A stretch of 64,000 nucleotides of DNA from Agapetus fuscipes (taxonomy: Eukaryota > Arthropoda > Insecta > Trichoptera > Glossosomatidae). Positions 61,865-64,000 of this stretch are shown here, one piece after another (position 1 is the stretch's first letter; each line of letters begins with the position of its first letter). Both the position numbers and the translations under genes were made by a program. The stretch spans positions 14,632,001 to 14,696,000 of the forward strand of contig OX637339.1 in NCBI GenBank assembly GCA_951799405.1. Direction: 5' to 3'. Below the pieces are notes generated by a model. The model was not told the origin of the DNA. It made no database searches and worked only from the letters and a program-made list of their open reading frames with translations.

Positions 61865-62121
61865 TGTAACGAGATGGATTTGTTTGTTAGGTAAAATGGA
61901 ACATGAGATTTGAATTTGAATGAAAAGAAAAACAAAGGAAGGCAGAAAGGGAGGAGAAGCTTGCCTGGCGTGAGAGCCAGAAGCATGTGAATTTTGTTAT
62001 AATTAATATTGTGCTGTGGTTTATTGTGTATACATTGTGAAAGGAATAAAAATAAACATATTAAAGTGGCTGTTAATTATTAATTGTGTCAATCAGCAGG
62101 ACTATTGGAAAAACCCTCACA
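61865..62121 (+). repeat. 3' LTR
   Basis: No difference from the 5' LTR was found on direct reading. Confidence 0.95.
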
Positions 62122-62130
62122 ATACATTAT

Positions 62131-62190
62131 ACATTCCTTGACTTATCGGCTGCCCTTATCGGTTAGTACGAGGCTGAGCACACACTAGAA
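62131..62190 (+). repeat. Family A repeat, 5' fragment
   Basis: ATTCCTTGACTTATCGGCTG and GTACGAGGCTGAGCACAC; lies right beside the LTR element's target site. Confidence 0.5.
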
Positions 62191-62464
62191 TGGTGAACAA
62201 CTGGTATGGATTATTTTGGAAGGTACAAAAACTACTTTAAAGAACTAGACCACCCAAAAGCGAACTTTCTGGTATATTGCAGTACCAATATAAAAGGACT
62301 CAGTGTCAGAAACCATCTAAGACAGTGTTTGAGTTGCCATATCGTGTGAAATAAATTATGGAAAATAAAATTCAAAGTTCTTTTAAAAATTGCGTTTTTA
62401 ATTCAAAAAGAATCCCAAAAACATGATAGCATGCACGAAGCTTCCATTTTTTTTTTCCCCATTT

Positions 62465-62960
62465 TGACAGTTGTGACCCTGACAGTTGTGCCCCTGACGG
62501 TTGTGGCCCATTCAACAGTTGTGTCCCTGACAGTTGTGACCTTGAGAGCTGTGATCCTGACAGTTGTGCCCCTGACGGTTGTGGCCCATTCAACAGTTGT
62601 GACCTTGACAGTTGTGACCTTGACAGTTGTGACCCTGAGAGTTGTGACTTTGACAATTGTGATCCTGGCAGTTGTGGGCCATTCAACAGTTTTGCCCCTG
62701 ACGGTGTTGGTCCATTTGACAGATGTGACCGTGACAGTTGCATCCCTGATGACCATCAGGGACCATGACAGTTCATCAGTTGCGCAAACCCATCCTCATA
62801 CCCGTTCCGTTTGTACATTTTCATCCGGGGAAGCGTATCACAGAACGCTCTTGCAATGCTATATTTTTTTTTAGCGGTGGAAGGAGTTGTGCCCCTAACA
62901 GTTGTGACCTTGACAGTTGTGGCTCATTTGACAATTGTGACCCTTATAATCGTGGCCCAG
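62465..62960. repeat. GACAGTTGTG minisatellite, 15 bp core
   Basis: Around 30 units of TTGTGACC(C/T)TGACAG with block repeats including CCATTCAACAG. Both strands give long repetitive ORFs (TVVTLTV, SQLSGSQ) that I treat as artefacts. A TTTTTTTTAGCGG insertion splits it near 62865. Confidence 0.93.
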
Positions 62961-63291
62961 TTATCAGTTGCGAGTTGAGGCTCCGTCGATCTGGGGATTC
63001 AGTATGGTCAGACCGCGTCTTATGGAATGGCCGGGGACTGTGCCATGGTACTTTGCTAGAAGCTTGAAGTTGGTTTATTTGCTCCAGCCAAGCGTAGACT
63101 GATTATACAAATTGCCTATCTGAGTCACACTCAATTTACGACAACTCTAACCTGCACTATGGCTCGAGTATACTGAAATATGACAGCAAAATATTTTTAA
63201 GACTTGAATCAGAGGCGAAATTTTAACAAAAGAAAATAGTGTATGCTGTTCTTACTTAATTAATAATCAATAATCTATAAATTTATCATAA

Positions 63292-63505
63292 TGTAGTGGT
63301 TACACTTCGGACTCGTTAATGGAAGGATGTGAGCTTAAATCTCGGCGGAGCATAAAAAATATACCGTTTATATTTTAAAATATGCTCTTCATACAAAAAA
63401 TCATACACCTTTACCAAAGACCGGTCACCAAAGGTCTATCCAGTCTTACAGCAACTGGGTCTTGCTTGAGAATCGGCGCTTTGTGGCAACGACCAAGCTC
63501 GTTAA
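63292..63505 (+). repeat. SINE family B, truncated at 3' end
   Basis: GTAGTGGTTACACTTCGGAC head to ACCAAGCTCGTTAAAAGTC; the tail is replaced by the next element. Confidence 0.75.
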
Positions 63506-63507
63506 AA

Positions 63508-63583
63508 GTCCGGTCGATAGCTCAGTTGGTAGAGTGCTTGCATTCCGTGCCGGGAGCTCGAGATCGAATCCCACCGAGAGTCT
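63508..63583 (+). repeat. SINE family C, tRNA-like head only
   Basis: CCGGTCGATAGCTCAGTTGG, TGCTTGCATTCCGTGCCGG, GAGATCGAATCCCACCG. Confidence 0.75.
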
Positions 63584-63830
63584 AAATCTAAGTTGCAAAG
63601 ATATGTATCATTTAAGGTTCATATTAAATGCATTCCCACAAGCAGACACGCATAATTTCGCGCTCACACATGCCGCATGTGGACCAACAATATAAAAACC
63701 TAATCTCAAATGAACATAAGCCCTGCAACTCTTGCTGACCTTCCCTGAAATAGGGGTGACATTAGCAAAGTGAACCATTTTTTTTTACAGTATGGGTGGT
63801 CAGCCTCATACCACTCAATATATGTCAAGG
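63583..63830 (-). repeat. Family A repeat, full length
   Basis: CTAAATCTAAGTTGCAAAGA to CAATATATGTCAAGGAGG. It splits a family C copy: the head lies left (63508-63583), and the body resumes at 63832. Confidence 0.85.
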
Positions 63831-63831
63831 A

Positions 63832-64000
63832 GGGTGTCAGACATAATTTCCAGTGTCGGTGTTAATTTCAAAACCCAAGATAAAATACCGGCAAGGTTTA
63901 CTCAGCTTTCACAAGTAATGAGTTACAGCCCCTAGGGAGCTGGGAAACCCCCACTTCAACTGAAATGGTTGGCATAAGGCCGGCTCCCTTACCTGTTAAA
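63832..64000 (+). repeat. SINE family C body, runs off the window
   Basis: GGGTGTCAGACATAATTTCC, AAGATAAAATACCGGCAAGG, GAGCTGGGAAACCCCCACTT, GGCCGGCTCCCTTACCTG; continues beyond the right edge. Confidence 0.8.

Larger units (their letters stand above)
56203..62121 (+). mobile_element. Ty3/Gypsy-type LTR retrotransposon, 5919 bp, very young
   Basis: 5' LTR 56203-56459 and 3' LTR 61865-62121 (257 bp each) look identical base for base. ATAC flanks the element (56199-56202, 62122-62125). LTRs start TGTAACG and end CTCACA. PBS TGGCGCCCAACGT at 56463, three bases after the LTR. Purine tract GAGAGGAAGGAGGTG just before the 3' LTR. Gene order gag, protease, RT, RNase H, integrase defines Ty3/Gypsy. 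No envelope-like ORF. Confidence 0.96.

Noticed and set aside
62372..62874. Long ORFs on both strands (TVVTLTV, SQLSGSQ)
   Set aside because: Produced by a 15 bp minisatellite open in several frames.

Overview
This is a eukaryotic, almost certainly insect, genomic window. It has one host gene broken into many exons with large introns, GT-AG splice sites, and very dense transposon, SINE and minisatellite content. No prokaryotic features are present. The insect order cannot be fixed from the sequence; a hemipteran is only a guess from the repeat-rich character.

Host gene (positions 26830 down to 720, minus strand): thirteen coding exons, assembled by eye from splice sites with consistent phase, encode the signal peptide, five immunoglobulin domains, the transmembrane segment and the start of the cytoplasmic tail. 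The protein is a roughest/kirre-type adhesion receptor (IRRE cell recognition module). All ten Ig cysteines are present. The gene runs off the left edge, so the rest of the tail is missing. Intron 9 (17500 to 3635, nearly 14 kb) has been expanded by two large elements. One is a non-LTR retrotransposon with an intact 956-residue endonuclease/reverse transcriptase ORF (4250-7689). The other is a 7.06 kb DNA transposon (9906-16965) carrying two intact convergent genes: a SWIM + YqaJ-nuclease protein and a THAP + DDE transposase. The gene pair and the AT target duplication fit the ISL2EU group of the PIF/Harbinger (PHIS) lineage.

Right of about 27 kb the sequence is 5' flank or intergenic and is a mosaic of repeats. 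Family A is a roughly 240 bp repeat with more than 30 copies; it is also the 3' end of an RTE-like LINE. Families B, C, D and E are SINE-like repeats with tRNA-like heads. Several MITEs and fold-back elements and long minisatellites are also present. A hAT-type element with a perfect 8 bp duplication lies at 48701-50094.

A young Ty3/Gypsy-type LTR retrotransposon occupies 56203-62121. Its 257 bp LTRs look identical and it has a 4 bp duplication, a primer-binding site, a purine tract, gag with three zinc knuckles, and protease-RT-RNase H-integrase. Gag and pol are linked by a canonical A AAA AAC -1 slippery heptamer. One in-frame stop interrupts the C-terminus of pol.

The most unusual recurring signal is a small RNA-like motif, (C)UGANGA-like box, then stem-loop, then (C)GAAAC. 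It lies in at least five unrelated repeat insertions. Two of these are fold-back insertions with perfect arms (129 and 42 bp), a short leader and 12 bp target duplications. They resemble hammerhead-bearing Penelope-like terminal units, but ribozyme function is not shown here.
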